Below the pieces are notes generated by a model. The model was not told the origin of the DNA, did no database searches, and saw only the letters and a program-made list of their open reading frames with translations. The position numbers were made by a program, and so were the translations under genes. This document shows positions 8,462 through 21,583 of a stretch of DNA of 64,000 nucleotides, piece by piece; within the stretch, counting starts at the first letter, position 1; every line of letters begins with the position of its first letter. The stretch is from Gillisella vitis (GTDB lineage: Bacteria > Pseudomonadota > Alphaproteobacteria > Rhizobiales > Rhizobiaceae): assembly GCA_009744235.1 (NCBI GenBank), contig WPHV01000002.1, forward strand, positions 310,001 through 374,000. Reading direction: 5' to 3'.

Positions 8462-9451
8462 ATGTTTCGTCGTAAGCTTGCGTCCACGCTGTTCACCCTT
8501 GGCCTTTTTTCCGGGACTGCCCTTGCCGCCGACAAGGTTACGTTTCAGCTGGATTGGCTGCCGGGCGGCGACAAAGCGCCGATTTATGTCTGCATCCATC
8601 AGGGCTTCTGTCGGGACGCGGGGCTGGATGTCACCATTGCCTCGGGCCGAGGCTCGACCGAGGCGATTTCGAAACTGGCGGCGGGTTCTTCCGATATCGG
8701 TGTTTCGGATATCGGCGCCTTGATGGCGGCTCGTGCCAATGAAGGGGTGAAGGTTGTTGGCGTTCTGTCGGTGTTCAACAAGGGACCGCACGCCTTCTAT
8801 GTGATCAAGGGCGGCTCAATAGCCACTGTCGCCGACGTCAAGGGCAAGACCATTGCCACATCGCCGTTTACCTCGTCCAATGTCTATCTGCCGCTGGTGC
8901 TGAAGGACCAGTCCATCGATCCGTCCGCGATCAAGCTGATCAAGGCCGATCCCGGCGCGCTCGGTCCGATGCTGATGACCGGCAATGCCGATGGGATCAT
9001 TGCCTGGATGACGGATTTCACCCGCTATTCCAACCAGGCCCGCCAGGCCGGCAAGGAAATCGTCGCGCTGCCGTGGTCGGCTGCCGGGCTTGAGCTTTAT
9101 TCGGCCTCTTTGATTGCCAGTGAGGATTTCCTGGCCAAGCGGCCGGATGTCGCCAAACGTTTCATCGACGCCTACAAGAAGTCGGTGCAATTCACCCGCG
9201 CCAATCCCGATGCCGCCGTCACCTCCGTCACCAGTGTCGTGCCGGAACTGGGTTCTGAAGACGTCAAGGGATCGATCAATGACACGCTGCCGCTGATCTT
9301 CAACGAGGTCACGGATAAGGATGGGTTGGGCGTGTTCGAGCCTAAGCGTTTGACCGAGACCTGGCGTCGGGTTGCCGCCGCTCAAGCCATCGATCCGGCC
9401 AAGCTTGACCCGGAAACCGTGGTTAACCGCAGCTTCATTCCAACGGAGTGA
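8462..9451 (+). CDS. ABC transporter substrate-binding protein (NMT1/SsuA/TauA-like)
   Basis: About 329 residues. A Sec signal peptide (cleavage after GTALA) is followed by DKVTFQLDWLPGGDKAPIYV, the hallmark start of the NMT1/THI5-like binding proteins that recognise pyrimidine precursors, sulfonates, nitrate or similar small ligands. The text GRGSTEAISKLAAGSSDIGV continues the family pattern. Start at ATG 8462, preceded by GGAGA. It heads an operon with an ATPase, a permease, a 2-oxoglutarate-dependent oxygenase, a LysR regulator and a cytosine-deaminase-like enzyme, which suggests a nitrogen heterocycle as ligand; that is inference. Confidence 0.9.
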   Translation: MFRRKLASTLFTLGLFSGTALAADKVTFQLDWLPGGDKAPIYVCIHQGFCRDAGLDVTIASGRGSTEAISKLAAGSSDIGVSDIGALMAARANEGVKVVGVLSVFNKGPHAFYVIKGGSIATVADVKGKTIATSPFTSSNVYLPLVLKDQSIDPSAIKLIKADPGALGPMLMTGNADGIIAWMTDFTRYSNQARQAGKEIVALPWSAAGLELYSASLIASEDFLAKRPDVAKRFIDAYKKSVQFTRANPDAAVTSVTSVVPELGSEDVKGSINDTLPLIFNEVTDKDGLGVFEPKRLTETWRRVAAAQAIDPAKLDPETVVNRSFIPTE

Positions 9452-9456
9452 AGAGC

Positions 9457-10230
9457 ATGACGATACCCGCAATCCGCTTTGACCGGCTTGGTCAGGTATT
9501 TTCGACCCGCTCAGGACAGACGGAAGCGCTGCGCGATGTCAGCTTCGAGGTGGCGCGGCACGAATTCCTGGCCATTCTCGGCCCCTCCGGCTGCGGCAAA
9601 TCCACCTTGCTGCGGATGATTGCCGGGCTTCTGGCACCCAGCAGCGGTTCGCTCCAGGTGTTCGGCCATCCGGTGACCGAACCACGCGACGATATTGGCA
9701 TCGTTTTCCAAAAGCCGACACTGCTGCCCTGGGCGACCGTCGAGGACAATGTGCTGTTCCCGGCCCGCCACAAGCGCGGCAGGGTGAGTGCAGAGGAGCG
9801 GCAGCGGGCAGGCGAATTGTTGCGGATGGTGGGTCTGGAGGGTTTCGCCTCCCGGCTTCCAGACGAATTGTCGGGTGGCATGCAGCAGCGGGTTGGCATT
9901 GCCCGGGCCTTGCTGATGGACCCGGATATCCTTTTGATGGACGAACCGTTTTCGGCGCTTGATGCGCTGACCCGCGAAGTGATGGGCTTTGATCTGCTGC
10001 GGATTTTCACGCAGCGTCCGAAGACGGTGGTGTTCATTACCCATTCCGTCAACGAGGCGGCGCTGCTGGCCGACCGCGTGCTGGTGATGACCGGCCGTCC
10101 CGGCACGGTGCTGACCGATATTGCCGTGCCAGTCGGTCGGCCGCGTGGTCCCGAAACAGCCAACGAGAAAGCCATTCATGACCTTACCGCTTATCTCCGC
10201 GACCTCCTCCTCAAGCGACAGGCGGCCTGA
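9457..10230 (+). CDS. ABC transporter ATP-binding protein (SsuB/TauB-like)
   Basis: A 257-residue ATPase. Walker A GPSGCGKST is at residues 42-50, signature LSGGM at 138-142, and Walker B LLMDEP at 159-164. It has no C-terminal regulatory domain, as usual for the nitrate/sulfonate/taurine group. The ATG at 9457 lies six bases after the stop of the binding protein, with GGAG upstream; a GTG at 9448 is possible but less well spaced. The 3' end overlaps the start of the permease gene. Confidence 0.92.
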   Translation: MTIPAIRFDRLGQVFSTRSGQTEALRDVSFEVARHEFLAILGPSGCGKSTLLRMIAGLLAPSSGSLQVFGHPVTEPRDDIGIVFQKPTLLPWATVEDNVLFPARHKRGRVSAEERQRAGELLRMVGLEGFASRLPDELSGGMQQRVGIARALLMDPDILLMDEPFSALDALTREVMGFDLLRIFTQRPKTVVFITHSVNEAALLADRVLVMTGRPGTVLTDIAVPVGRPRGPETANEKAIHDLTAYLRDLLLKRQAA

Positions 10231-11041
10231 GCCGGTGGCTGTAACCCGCCAGCGCCTGCCGTTGCGCAATACGGTTTCCAAGCTCATGGGCCTGCCGGGC
10301 CTTGCAGCGCTTGTTTCGCTGGCGGGCGTCATTCTGTTTTGGGAGCTGGCCGTGCGGCTATTTGCCGTTCCGTCCTATCTCCTGCCGTCGCCATCGTCGA
10401 TCTTCAATGCGTTTTCGTCCATCGGGTTTGACCGTTGGAGCCTGCATCTCTGGGCGACGCTGCGGGTGGCGATGATTGGCTATGTGTTGTCGATTGCCAT
10501 CGCCATTCCGCTGGCCATTGTCATGATGCGCTCGCCGCTTTTGTCAAAGACGCTCTATCCGCTGCTGGTCGTCATCCAGTCAACGCCGGTCGTGGCGGTG
10601 GCACCGATCATCATCGTCGTGCTGGGGGCGGGCGATGCGCCACGGGTGGTGATCACCTGTCTCATCACCTTCTTTCCGCTGGTTGTCTCGACGGCGACCG
10701 GGCTTGCCGCGACGCCGCCGGAACTGATCGAACTGTCCAGAAGCCTGCGGGCGCCCGCCTTTCGCGAAATTACCCAGATCAGGTTACCCTTTGCGGTGCC
10801 TTACATCTTTTCGGCGCTGAAAATATCGATCACGCTGGCGGTGATTGGCGCGGTGGTTGCGGAATTCTGCGCGTCTGAAGCGGGGGTGGGCTATTTCATC
10901 CAGTTTTCGACATCGCTGTTCAAACTGCCCCAGGCCTGGGCCGGTTTGTTCGTGCTGGCGGCCTTGTCGCTCATCCTGTTTCAGGTAGTGCTGCTCGTGC
11001 AGAAACTGTTGTTTCCGTGGAGCCTGCCGAAGACCAGCTGA
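10178..11041 (+). CDS. ABC transporter permease (SsuC/TauC-like)
   Basis: A membrane protein of about 287 residues with six predicted transmembrane segments, beginning near LAALVSLAGVILFWELAVRL, and the BPD_transp_1 loop ELIELSRSLRAPAFREI. The start is uncertain. ATG at 10178 overlaps the ATPase gene by 53 bases; a GTG at 10235 just after the ATPase stop would remove 19 poorly conserved residues. Both leave the membrane domain intact. It forms the channel for the NMT1-type binding protein. Confidence 0.9.
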   Translation: MTLPLISATSSSSDRRPEPVAVTRQRLPLRNTVSKLMGLPGLAALVSLAGVILFWELAVRLFAVPSYLLPSPSSIFNAFSSIGFDRWSLHLWATLRVAMIGYVLSIAIAIPLAIVMMRSPLLSKTLYPLLVVIQSTPVVAVAPIIIVVLGAGDAPRVVITCLITFFPLVVSTATGLAATPPELIELSRSLRAPAFREITQIRLPFAVPYIFSALKISITLAVIGAVVAEFCASEAGVGYFIQFSTSLFKLPQAWAGLFVLAALSLILFQVVLLVQKLLFPWSLPKTS

Positions 11042-11050
11042 CCCTTTTGC

Positions 11051-11079
11051 CGGGGGGATGAAAATCTCCCCGTTCTTTT
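11051..11079 (+). terminator. Probable rho-independent terminator or attenuator
   Basis: CGGGGGGAT at 11051-11059 pairs with ATCTCCCCG at 11064-11072 around a GAAA tetraloop, with one G-T pair, and is followed by TTCTTTT. It lies ten bases after the permease stop and 85 bases before the oxygenase gene. It probably ends or dampens the transporter message, leaving the oxygenase with lower read-through or its own promoter. Confidence 0.65.
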
Positions 11080-11156
11080 CGGAGTAGAAGCAGTCGGGCA
11101 TGCCCGGACATTGCTCCTCAACGGCCGGTATCCGGCCCAACCTCAAGGAGACTGCC

Positions 11157-12146
11157 ATGACCATGCAAAGCTACAGCCTTGCCGAATTGAACAAGGAAAC
11201 CACAATTGGCGGCATCGGTAAAACCGTCGAGCGCGATGTGCCTGTCATTGATCTCGCCGATTTCGACAATCGCAAGGCAGAGATCGCCGATCAATTGTGG
11301 GAGGCCTCTGTTGGTATCGGGTTTTTCCAGGTCTATAACCACGGCATTCCGCAGCAGGATATCGACGCGGCTTTTGAGACCGCCTGGTCCTTCTTCGAAT
11401 TGCCAGCCGAGGTCAAAGCCCAGTATCCGATGCCCAAGGGAACCAATGCCGGATGGGAATTCAAGGCGCAGGTGCGCCCTTCCACCGGCACGCCTGACAA
11501 CAAGGAAAGCTATCAGATTACCCGCCCGATGATGGGTGGACTGTGGCCGAGTGAAGAAGAGCTGCCTGATTTCAAGAAGAAAATGCTGCGCTTCGAGCGG
11601 CAGAATTGGGAACTTGGCATGCGCATTCTCTCCTGCTTTGCCCTCAAAATGGGCTTTGCCGAGGACTTCTTCACCAAGGCGCATGATCCGGCCTCCGGTG
11701 AGTACCAATCGACGCAGCGGCTGATCCATTACATGTCGATGGAAAATGCCAAGCCGGAGGATTTCGAGTTCTGGCGGGCCGGTGCCCATTCCGATTTCGA
11801 TTGCCTGACCATCCTGCACCAGAAGGAAGGCGAGGGCGGTTTGCAGGTCTGCCCCGGCAAGGATGCGGCCTCCGGCGAGTGGACGGATGTGCCGCCGAAA
11901 AACGGCTATATCACCTGCAATATCGGCGACATGCTGATGCGCTGGTCTGACGATCAGTTGCAATCCACGCTTCATCGCGTTCGCATGCCGCGTCCGGGCG
12001 AATATCTGGGCCGCCGCCTGTCGCTTCCCTTCTTCTGCCAGGCCAATCGAGACGCGGTCATGCAGGGTCCGCTTGGCAAATATGAGGCGATCACCGCCGG
12101 TGATTACCTGACGCAGCGCATCAACGCCAACTTTGCCCGGAAATGA
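11157..12146 (+). CDS. 2-oxoglutarate/Fe(II)-dependent oxygenase (isopenicillin N synthase family)
   Basis: A 329-residue protein. The N-terminal DIOX_N domain reads VPVIDLADFDN, then GIGFFQVYNHGIP. The Fe(II) ligands are visible as His211-x-Asp213 (AGAHSDFDCLTIL) and distal His273 (STLHRVRMP), and Arg287-x-Ser289 (RRLSLPFF) is the 2-oxoglutarate anchor. AAGGAG precedes the ATG at 11157. Members of this family hydroxylate or demethylate small substrates, giving succinate and CO2. Its position between an NMT1-type importer and a cytosine-deaminase-like enzyme suggests oxidation of an imported N-heterocycle; the substrate is unknown. Confidence 0.9.
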   Translation: MTMQSYSLAELNKETTIGGIGKTVERDVPVIDLADFDNRKAEIADQLWEASVGIGFFQVYNHGIPQQDIDAAFETAWSFFELPAEVKAQYPMPKGTNAGWEFKAQVRPSTGTPDNKESYQITRPMMGGLWPSEEELPDFKKKMLRFERQNWELGMRILSCFALKMGFAEDFFTKAHDPASGEYQSTQRLIHYMSMENAKPEDFEFWRAGAHSDFDCLTILHQKEGEGGLQVCPGKDAASGEWTDVPPKNGYITCNIGDMLMRWSDDQLQSTLHRVRMPRPGEYLGRRLSLPFFCQANRDAVMQGPLGKYEAITAGDYLTQRINANFARK

Positions 12147-12232
12147 TGTTGAACCCGGCGAGCCATGATGCCATCGTGGCCAGACAGACAGCGGACAGGG
12201 GCAAACGCCCCTGTTCTGCGACGGGAACGCTG

Positions 12233-13135
12233 ATGCTTCATGGCCGCGCTTTGCGCTATATCGACGAAGTCGCCCGACAGGGTTCGATCCGCAAGGCGGC
12301 AAAGACCCTGAATGTCGCCGCCTCCGCCATCAATCGCTATATCCTTGACCTGGAACAGGAGTTGGATGCGCCGATTTTCGAGCGATTGTCGCGTGGGTTG
12401 AAGCTGACCAGTTCGGGCGAAATCCTGATTGCCCATATCCGCGAGACGCTGAAAGCGCATGATACGATGCGGGTGCAGATCAAGGCCCTGCGTGGCCTCA
12501 GCCGTGGCGAGGTGGTGATTGCCACCATGGCGACGCTGGCGGCGGGCAGGCTTGCCGACATCATTGCCGCCTACCGCGCCGACATTCCGCAGGTCAGCTT
12601 GCGCATCAAGGTCGGGGATCGCTCAGCGGTTTGCGATATGGTCGCTTCAGGGGCCGCCGATCTGGCGCTGGCCTATAATCTGCCGGAGGATAACCGTTTG
12701 CAGCGCGCCGCTGAATTCATGCATCCGCTTGGCGCTGTGGTTGCGCCCGACCATCCGTTGGCGGCGCGCAAGACGGTGCGGATTGCCGATTGCCTGATCT
12801 ATCCGCTGGTGCTGGCCGATAAGACCTTGTCGCTGCGGGAGGTGGTTGAGAACCTGACACCAGCCCAGGCCCAATTGATGCCTGTTGTCGAGACCAATTC
12901 CATGGAACTGATGAAGCGGCTGGTGCATGGCGCACCGCATGTCACCTTTCTCAACCGCGTCGATGTGGACCGCGAACTGCAAAGCGGGGAACTGGTCTTC
13001 CTTCCCCTGACCGGGTCTGCCGGACTGCAAAGGCTGAACATTCTTCACCGGGCGCGCGGTTCTCTCTCGCCTGCTGCCAGCCATTTCATGCACTACGCCC
13101 AGGAACGGCTAAGCATGGTGGAAGACAGCCGCTGA
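12233..13135 (+). CDS. LysR-family transcriptional regulator
   Basis: The winged HTH begins at once (ALRYIDEVARQGSIRKAAKT, then ASAINRYILDLEQELDAPIFER) and is followed by the LysR substrate-binding domain. I choose ATG 12233, giving 300 residues; an in-frame ATG at 12143 overlaps the oxygenase stop and would add 30 residues not expected in the family. It lies in the same direction as the transporter/oxygenase genes rather than divergent, so it is probably co-transcribed with them. The HTH region resembles that of the second LysR protein at 31293-32243. Confidence 0.9.
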   Translation: MLHGRALRYIDEVARQGSIRKAAKTLNVAASAINRYILDLEQELDAPIFERLSRGLKLTSSGEILIAHIRETLKAHDTMRVQIKALRGLSRGEVVIATMATLAAGRLADIIAAYRADIPQVSLRIKVGDRSAVCDMVASGAADLALAYNLPEDNRLQRAAEFMHPLGAVVAPDHPLAARKTVRIADCLIYPLVLADKTLSLREVVENLTPAQAQLMPVVETNSMELMKRLVHGAPHVTFLNRVDVDRELQSGELVFLPLTGSAGLQRLNILHRARGSLSPAASHFMHYAQERLSMVEDSR

Positions 13136-13204
13136 CGGCGCTGTTCGATGACTTTGCCGCCTCCCATACATTGAAATTCGGCTTATGCCCTATCGAGATC
13201 GATC

Positions 13205-17618
<4,414 letters not shown>

Positions 17619-17867
17619 TCATAATACCAGTGTCTCTTATCATATTACAAGCGAAACCGGAATCGGATAGTGGCAAAAATATCCAGCATCTATAGAGTGT
17701 TATCGATTTTTTGCGCGCAAAAGAAGCTTGAAAGACAAGAAAAGTCTGGAACACGGCGAACTCGATCGCGGCGATAAAAAAATCTATGCTGGCTCCGGTT
17801 GTAATTTCCTCAGGCAATTTGCGGTGGCATTGATCGTGCTCTTGTTCTCGCGTATCAACGGGGTGAG

Positions 17868-17946
17868 GACGAATTGTGGCAAGATGAGATAATTCGTCAC
17901 GGGGACGAACTATTTGCGTCTGTGACCCAGTCGTGCGATGTTCGTC
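17868..17946. promoter_or_regulatory. Array of GACGAA/TTCGTC half-sites (putative operator)
   Basis: Within the 402-base gap between lacZ and the ROK gene are GACGAATT (17868-17875) with its exact inverse AATTCGTC (17891-17898), and GACGAAC (17904-17910) with its inverse GTTCGTC (17940-17946). Four half-sites in 79 bases, in two inverted pairs just before the ROK start, suggest an autoregulatory or lacZ-controlling operator. The remainder of 17592-17993 is AT-rich with no supported gene. Protein binding is inferred. Confidence 0.5.
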
Positions 17947-17993
17947 GTTACGATTTCAATATGCCTGTTGTCGATAGGATGAGGTGATTGCGG

Positions 17994-19184
17994 ATGAATC
18001 TGTGGACGAGCACGCCACCCATGTTGCGCCAGATCTCCGTTCGCGCCGCCATGGATATTCTTCTGCACCAAGGGCCGACATCGCGGGCGGATCTGGCAAA
18101 AAAGACCGGGTTATCGAAACAGACCATGTCCGAGGTCATTCGCACGCTTGAGACGGCGGGCTGGGTTCGGGTGAAAGGGATCGTGTCCGGCAAGGTTGGG
18201 CGCAGTGCCGTGACCTATGAAGTCGCCCCGGATGCGGGCTTTGTCATCGGTATGGATATCGGTGCAACGACCATTCGGGTGGCGATTGCCGACATTGCCG
18301 GAACGATCGTCCAGGAAGTCGAAAAATCGACCGGAGACCATGGGGGTGAGGCCCTTCTGGCCTATGTCAGCGGCATTGTCGAAGCGTCGCTTAAAAAGGC
18401 GAGAATTTCTCGCAGCAAGGTCCTTTTGGCCGCTGTGGCCATGCCGGGGGTGGTCGATCCTGAGACAGGTCGACTTTCTCTGGCGCCGAACCTGTCTGAA
18501 ATCGGCAGTCTTGATGTGATCAAAGCTTTGCAGGGCATTTTTCGCTGCGATGTCATCATTGAAAACGATGTCAATGCGGCGGTGATCGGCGAAAGCTGGA
18601 AAGGCAGCGGCGTCGGTCTCGATTCGGTGGCCTTCGTGTCGCTGGGAACCGGTATTGGCCTTGGCGTCCTCGTCAATGGCAAGTTGATGCGGGGTGCAAA
18701 AGGGGCGGCGGGCGAAATCGGCTATCTGCCGTTCGGGGCCGATCCCTATAGCTCTGAAAGTCTGGAGCGCGGCGCGCTGGAATGCGCGATTGGTGCCCGT
18801 GGCATTCTGGAGCGCTATGGCAACCCTGGAGACGGGGCTGTCACCGTTCGTGATATTCTCGAAGCGGCTGAAAGGGGCGACACAAAGGCGCTGGCAACCG
18901 TGCAGGAAACAGCGCGGCTGGCGGCTTTGCTGGTGGTTTCGGTTCACGCCATGCTGGATCCGGGCAAGATCATTCTCGGCGGCAATGTCGGGCGCAATCC
19001 GTTGATGGTCCGCATGGTCAAGGAGGCGCTGGCAACCTCGACCCGCAGTAGCATTTCGCTTGAGGCCAGCACGCTTGCGTCCCGCGCCACCCTGGTTGGC
19101 GCGGTGGCCATCGCGCTCAACCAGCTTCACAACGCGCTGTTTTCTCCCCAGGACCTTCCAAGCGAAATGCGCCTGCCAGCCTAA
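17994..19184 (+). CDS. ROK-family transcriptional regulator (NagC/XylR type)
   Basis: About 396 residues. An N-terminal winged HTH (SRADLAKKTGLSKQTMSEVI, residues about 30-50) is joined to a ROK sugar-kinase-like domain with GMDIGATTIRVAIADIAG (phosphate loop), ENDVNAAVIGES and SLGTGIGLGVLVNG. The Cys-rich zinc motif of typical ROK proteins (CxCGxxGCxE) is missing: the corresponding stretch reads SLERGALECAIGARG. GAGG precedes the ATG at 17994; a TTG at 17988 is in frame. Divergent from lacZ, it probably senses a sugar and controls lacZ and itself. Confidence 0.92.
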   Translation: MNLWTSTPPMLRQISVRAAMDILLHQGPTSRADLAKKTGLSKQTMSEVIRTLETAGWVRVKGIVSGKVGRSAVTYEVAPDAGFVIGMDIGATTIRVAIADIAGTIVQEVEKSTGDHGGEALLAYVSGIVEASLKKARISRSKVLLAAVAMPGVVDPETGRLSLAPNLSEIGSLDVIKALQGIFRCDVIIENDVNAAVIGESWKGSGVGLDSVAFVSLGTGIGLGVLVNGKLMRGAKGAAGEIGYLPFGADPYSSESLERGALECAIGARGILERYGNPGDGAVTVRDILEAAERGDTKALATVQETARLAALLVVSVHAMLDPGKIILGGNVGRNPLMVRMVKEALATSTRSSISLEASTLASRATLVGAVAIALNQLHNALFSPQDLPSEMRLPA

Positions 19185-19199
19185 AAATTGCTTTCCACA

Positions 19200-20057
19200 T
19201 CATTCCGGCTTGAGTTCATCGCGGACCTGGCAATGGGCAACAACGGCGAACAGTCCGGTGCCGCCGATGATGTTGCCGATCAACGTCGGAAGGATGAAGC
19301 CGCCGATAGCGCCCCAGACGCTTGTTTCGCCCGCCAACATCAGCAGCCATGCTTCCCCGGACCCGGCGACGACATGGCTGAACCCGCCAAGCGCCACCGT
19401 ATAGGTAATCATCACGATGACCCAGAATTCATTGCCGCGGGCATTGGGGAGAATCCACGCGATCGAGGCAATCAGAAAGCCCGCAGGCGTGGCAAGCAGC
19501 AATGTCGCTGCAAAATCATGCCCGAGGATCGCCCTGGAAATATCCAGTATCGCCTCCCGCTGTTCCGCGCCGATGATCAGCTGGTTCTCCATGAGCACCG
19601 CGATGAAAAATGTTCCGAGCAGATTGGCCGCGAGGACCGTCACCCATAAACGAAGAAGCCGGATAAGGTTGCGACGTGTCGGGTGGGCGGCGATAGGAAG
19701 CACGGCGGTGACGGTCGTTTCGGTAAACAGTTGCAGGTTACCCAGAATGACGATCACGAAGCCGACGGTATAGCCGAGGGAGACGACCAACTCCCGCCAC
19801 GGCGTGTCGGGAAGCCGCACTTGCAGAAAGGCTTCCGCCAGCAGCGATGCACAGATAGCCACGCCAGCAGCGAAGCCCGAAAAAAGTAGGGACTGAAGCG
19901 GACGGCTCAGTTCCTCATCGCCTTGCAGACGAACGACTTCATGGACCACCTTGGGCGAACCGGACCCTCGCTCGCCAATATCCTGTTTGTCTTCCTCCGA
20001 CATGGCGTTGGAGGGCTGCGCCTCCTTGTCGGCTTCCTGTTCGGCGATATCAGGCAT
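19200..20057 (-). CDS. Formate/nitrite transporter (FNT)-family protein
   Basis: About 285 residues with a charged cytoplasmic N-terminus of some 55 residues, then six hydrophobic segments including FSGFAAGVAICASLLAEAF and HVVAGSGEAWLLMLAGETSV. The pattern matches the FocA/NirC/YfdC superfamily, nearer to the YfdC-like branch with the longer N-terminus. Start at 20057 is favoured by GGAAAGA a few bases upstream; an ATG at 20102 would add 15 residues. Convergent with the ROK gene, with only 15 bases between stops. The transported ion is unknown. Confidence 0.85.
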   Translation of the reverse strand: MPDIAEQEADKEAQPSNAMSEEDKQDIGERGSGSPKVVHEVVRLQGDEELSRPLQSLLFSGFAAGVAICASLLAEAFLQVRLPDTPWRELVVSLGYTVGFVIVILGNLQLFTETTVTAVLPIAAHPTRRNLIRLLRLWVTVLAANLLGTFFIAVLMENQLIIGAEQREAILDISRAILGHDFAATLLLATPAGFLIASIAWILPNARGNEFWVIVMITYTVALGGFSHVVAGSGEAWLLMLAGETSVWGAIGGFILPTLIGNIIGGTGLFAVVAHCQVRDELKPE

Positions 20058-20199
20058 TCTTGTCTTTCCGGGGTAAAACTGGCGAGCGTGCTCTCTCATC
20101 ATCCCTTATTGAAACGGGGTGGACGCTCGCACGGCAGGCTAAACTATCGAGAGCCCATTCGGTTCCAGGGGCAACTGTGCCGCCGCTTTTCCATGCCGA

Positions 20200-21564
20200 T
20201 CAGGCCACCTTGCATCCGTCGACAAACACCGCAGAGATATTGGCGCGCGATGCCGTAAAGATGATTTTCTGGAGTAGGGTTTCGGCTGTTTCATCGCCAT
20301 CTGAAAGACGCAGCGTGCCTTGGGCGGCCTGCGGATCAATAACGATGGCATCGAAGCGATAGCCCGGAGCAAACTGGCCGATGGGCAGGTCCAAAGCCTT
20401 GCCGCCGCCAGCGGTGGCGATGTGGAAGGCGTGGCGAAAGTCGATGCGGGCCTTGGCACCGCTTGCGCGCTTGTCCGGCGGGAGGTCTGGATCGACGCCG
20501 GTTTCCAACATACGGGAGACGAGAATGGCGGCGCGCATGTTGTCCAGAAGCGAGGCGCTCGGTCCGCCGGAAATATCGCTGCCCAGCCCGACATGCATGC
20601 CTTTTTCCAGGGCGGCGCGCAGGGGGAAGACCGCACCGGCGAAATAGCCATTGGAGAGCGGGCAATGCGCTACCGCCGCCTGTCGCAGCTTGATCAGGTC
20701 CATATCATCAGCAGTCAGCAGGTTGGCATGGGCCAGCATGCTGCGGCGGGTGAGAAGGCCGAAGCGATCAAGGCTCATCGCATCCGTCATGCCGTGGCGC
20801 GAAAGCACATAGGCGTGTTCCCAATCGCTTTCCGAGCAATGGGTCTGCACATGACAGCCGCAGTCTCTGGCCAGTGCACCCAAGCCTTCCAGCGTCGCAT
20901 CCGTGCAGGCCGGAATGAACCGTGGCGTCACCACCGGCCAGACACGGGAGGCCGTGTTGTCGGGATGAGTGCTGATATAGTCGATCAGCGCTTGTGTTCC
21001 CTGCAAAGCCGCATCCGGTGAGGCGTCCCGGTAATAGTCCGGGCATTGCTCTGCATTGTCCATGGCGACTTTGCCGATCAGGGCGCGCTGACCTTTTTCA
21101 AGGCAGGTATCGACCAGCACGCGGGTCGCATCCTGGTGAATGGTGGCGAAATACAGCGCCGTCGTCGTGCCATTGGCCAGCAGATCATCGACCAGCAGGC
21201 CATAGACTCGCTTTGCATAGGCTAAGTCCGCATAGCGTGCTTCGAGCGGAAAGGTATGGGCATGCAACCAGGTTTCGAGCGGCACATCCAGGGCGGTGCC
21301 AAGCTGCGGATATTGTGGCGCATGCACATGGCAATCCACCAGCCCCGGCAGGAGCAGGCAGCCCGCAGGCAGGCGTGATAGCCGCCCGTGGCGGTCGGCT
21401 TCGGCTTTCGTCAATGCATATCCGTCATCGCCGGGACGCTGCACGGAGAGGATCATGCCCTCCGCATCAATAGCGATCAGGCAATCAGTCAGCACATCGA
21501 TTTCACCAACCACCGGGGCATGGAAGCCGCTGGCGATCAGCACCCTATTCCTGAAATCGCTCAT
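20200..21564 (-). CDS. guaD: Guanine deaminase
   Basis: A 454-residue amidohydrolase. PGLVDCHVHAPQYPQLGT is the diagnostic guanine deaminase signature and holds the metal ligands His79 and His81. Later motifs are THCSESDWEHAYVL, AHCPLSNGYFAGAVFPL and GLGSDISGGPS. The reaction is guanine to xanthine plus ammonia in the cytoplasm. It is the last gene of a leftward operon with a nucleoside-type importer and a Rieske-less oxygenase subunit. I take ATG 21564; a TTG at 21591 would overlap the upstream gene. Product xanthine would feed the xanthine-dehydrogenase-type genes at 37334-40965. Confidence 0.93.
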   Translation of the reverse strand: MSDFRNRVLIASGFHAPVVGEIDVLTDCLIAIDAEGMILSVQRPGDDGYALTKAEADRHGRLSRLPAGCLLLPGLVDCHVHAPQYPQLGTALDVPLETWLHAHTFPLEARYADLAYAKRVYGLLVDDLLANGTTTALYFATIHQDATRVLVDTCLEKGQRALIGKVAMDNAEQCPDYYRDASPDAALQGTQALIDYISTHPDNTASRVWPVVTPRFIPACTDATLEGLGALARDCGCHVQTHCSESDWEHAYVLSRHGMTDAMSLDRFGLLTRRSMLAHANLLTADDMDLIKLRQAAVAHCPLSNGYFAGAVFPLRAALEKGMHVGLGSDISGGPSASLLDNMRAAILVSRMLETGVDPDLPPDKRASGAKARIDFRHAFHIATAGGGKALDLPIGQFAPGYRFDAIVIDPQAAQGTLRLSDGDETAETLLQKIIFTASRANISAVFVDGCKVA

Positions 21565-21583
21565 GGCCGATGCATGGCGTTGG

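Noticed and set aside
11118..12302. A 394-codon open frame on the - strand
   Set aside because: Antisense to the 2-oxoglutarate oxygenase with its complete iron ligands; no family features.
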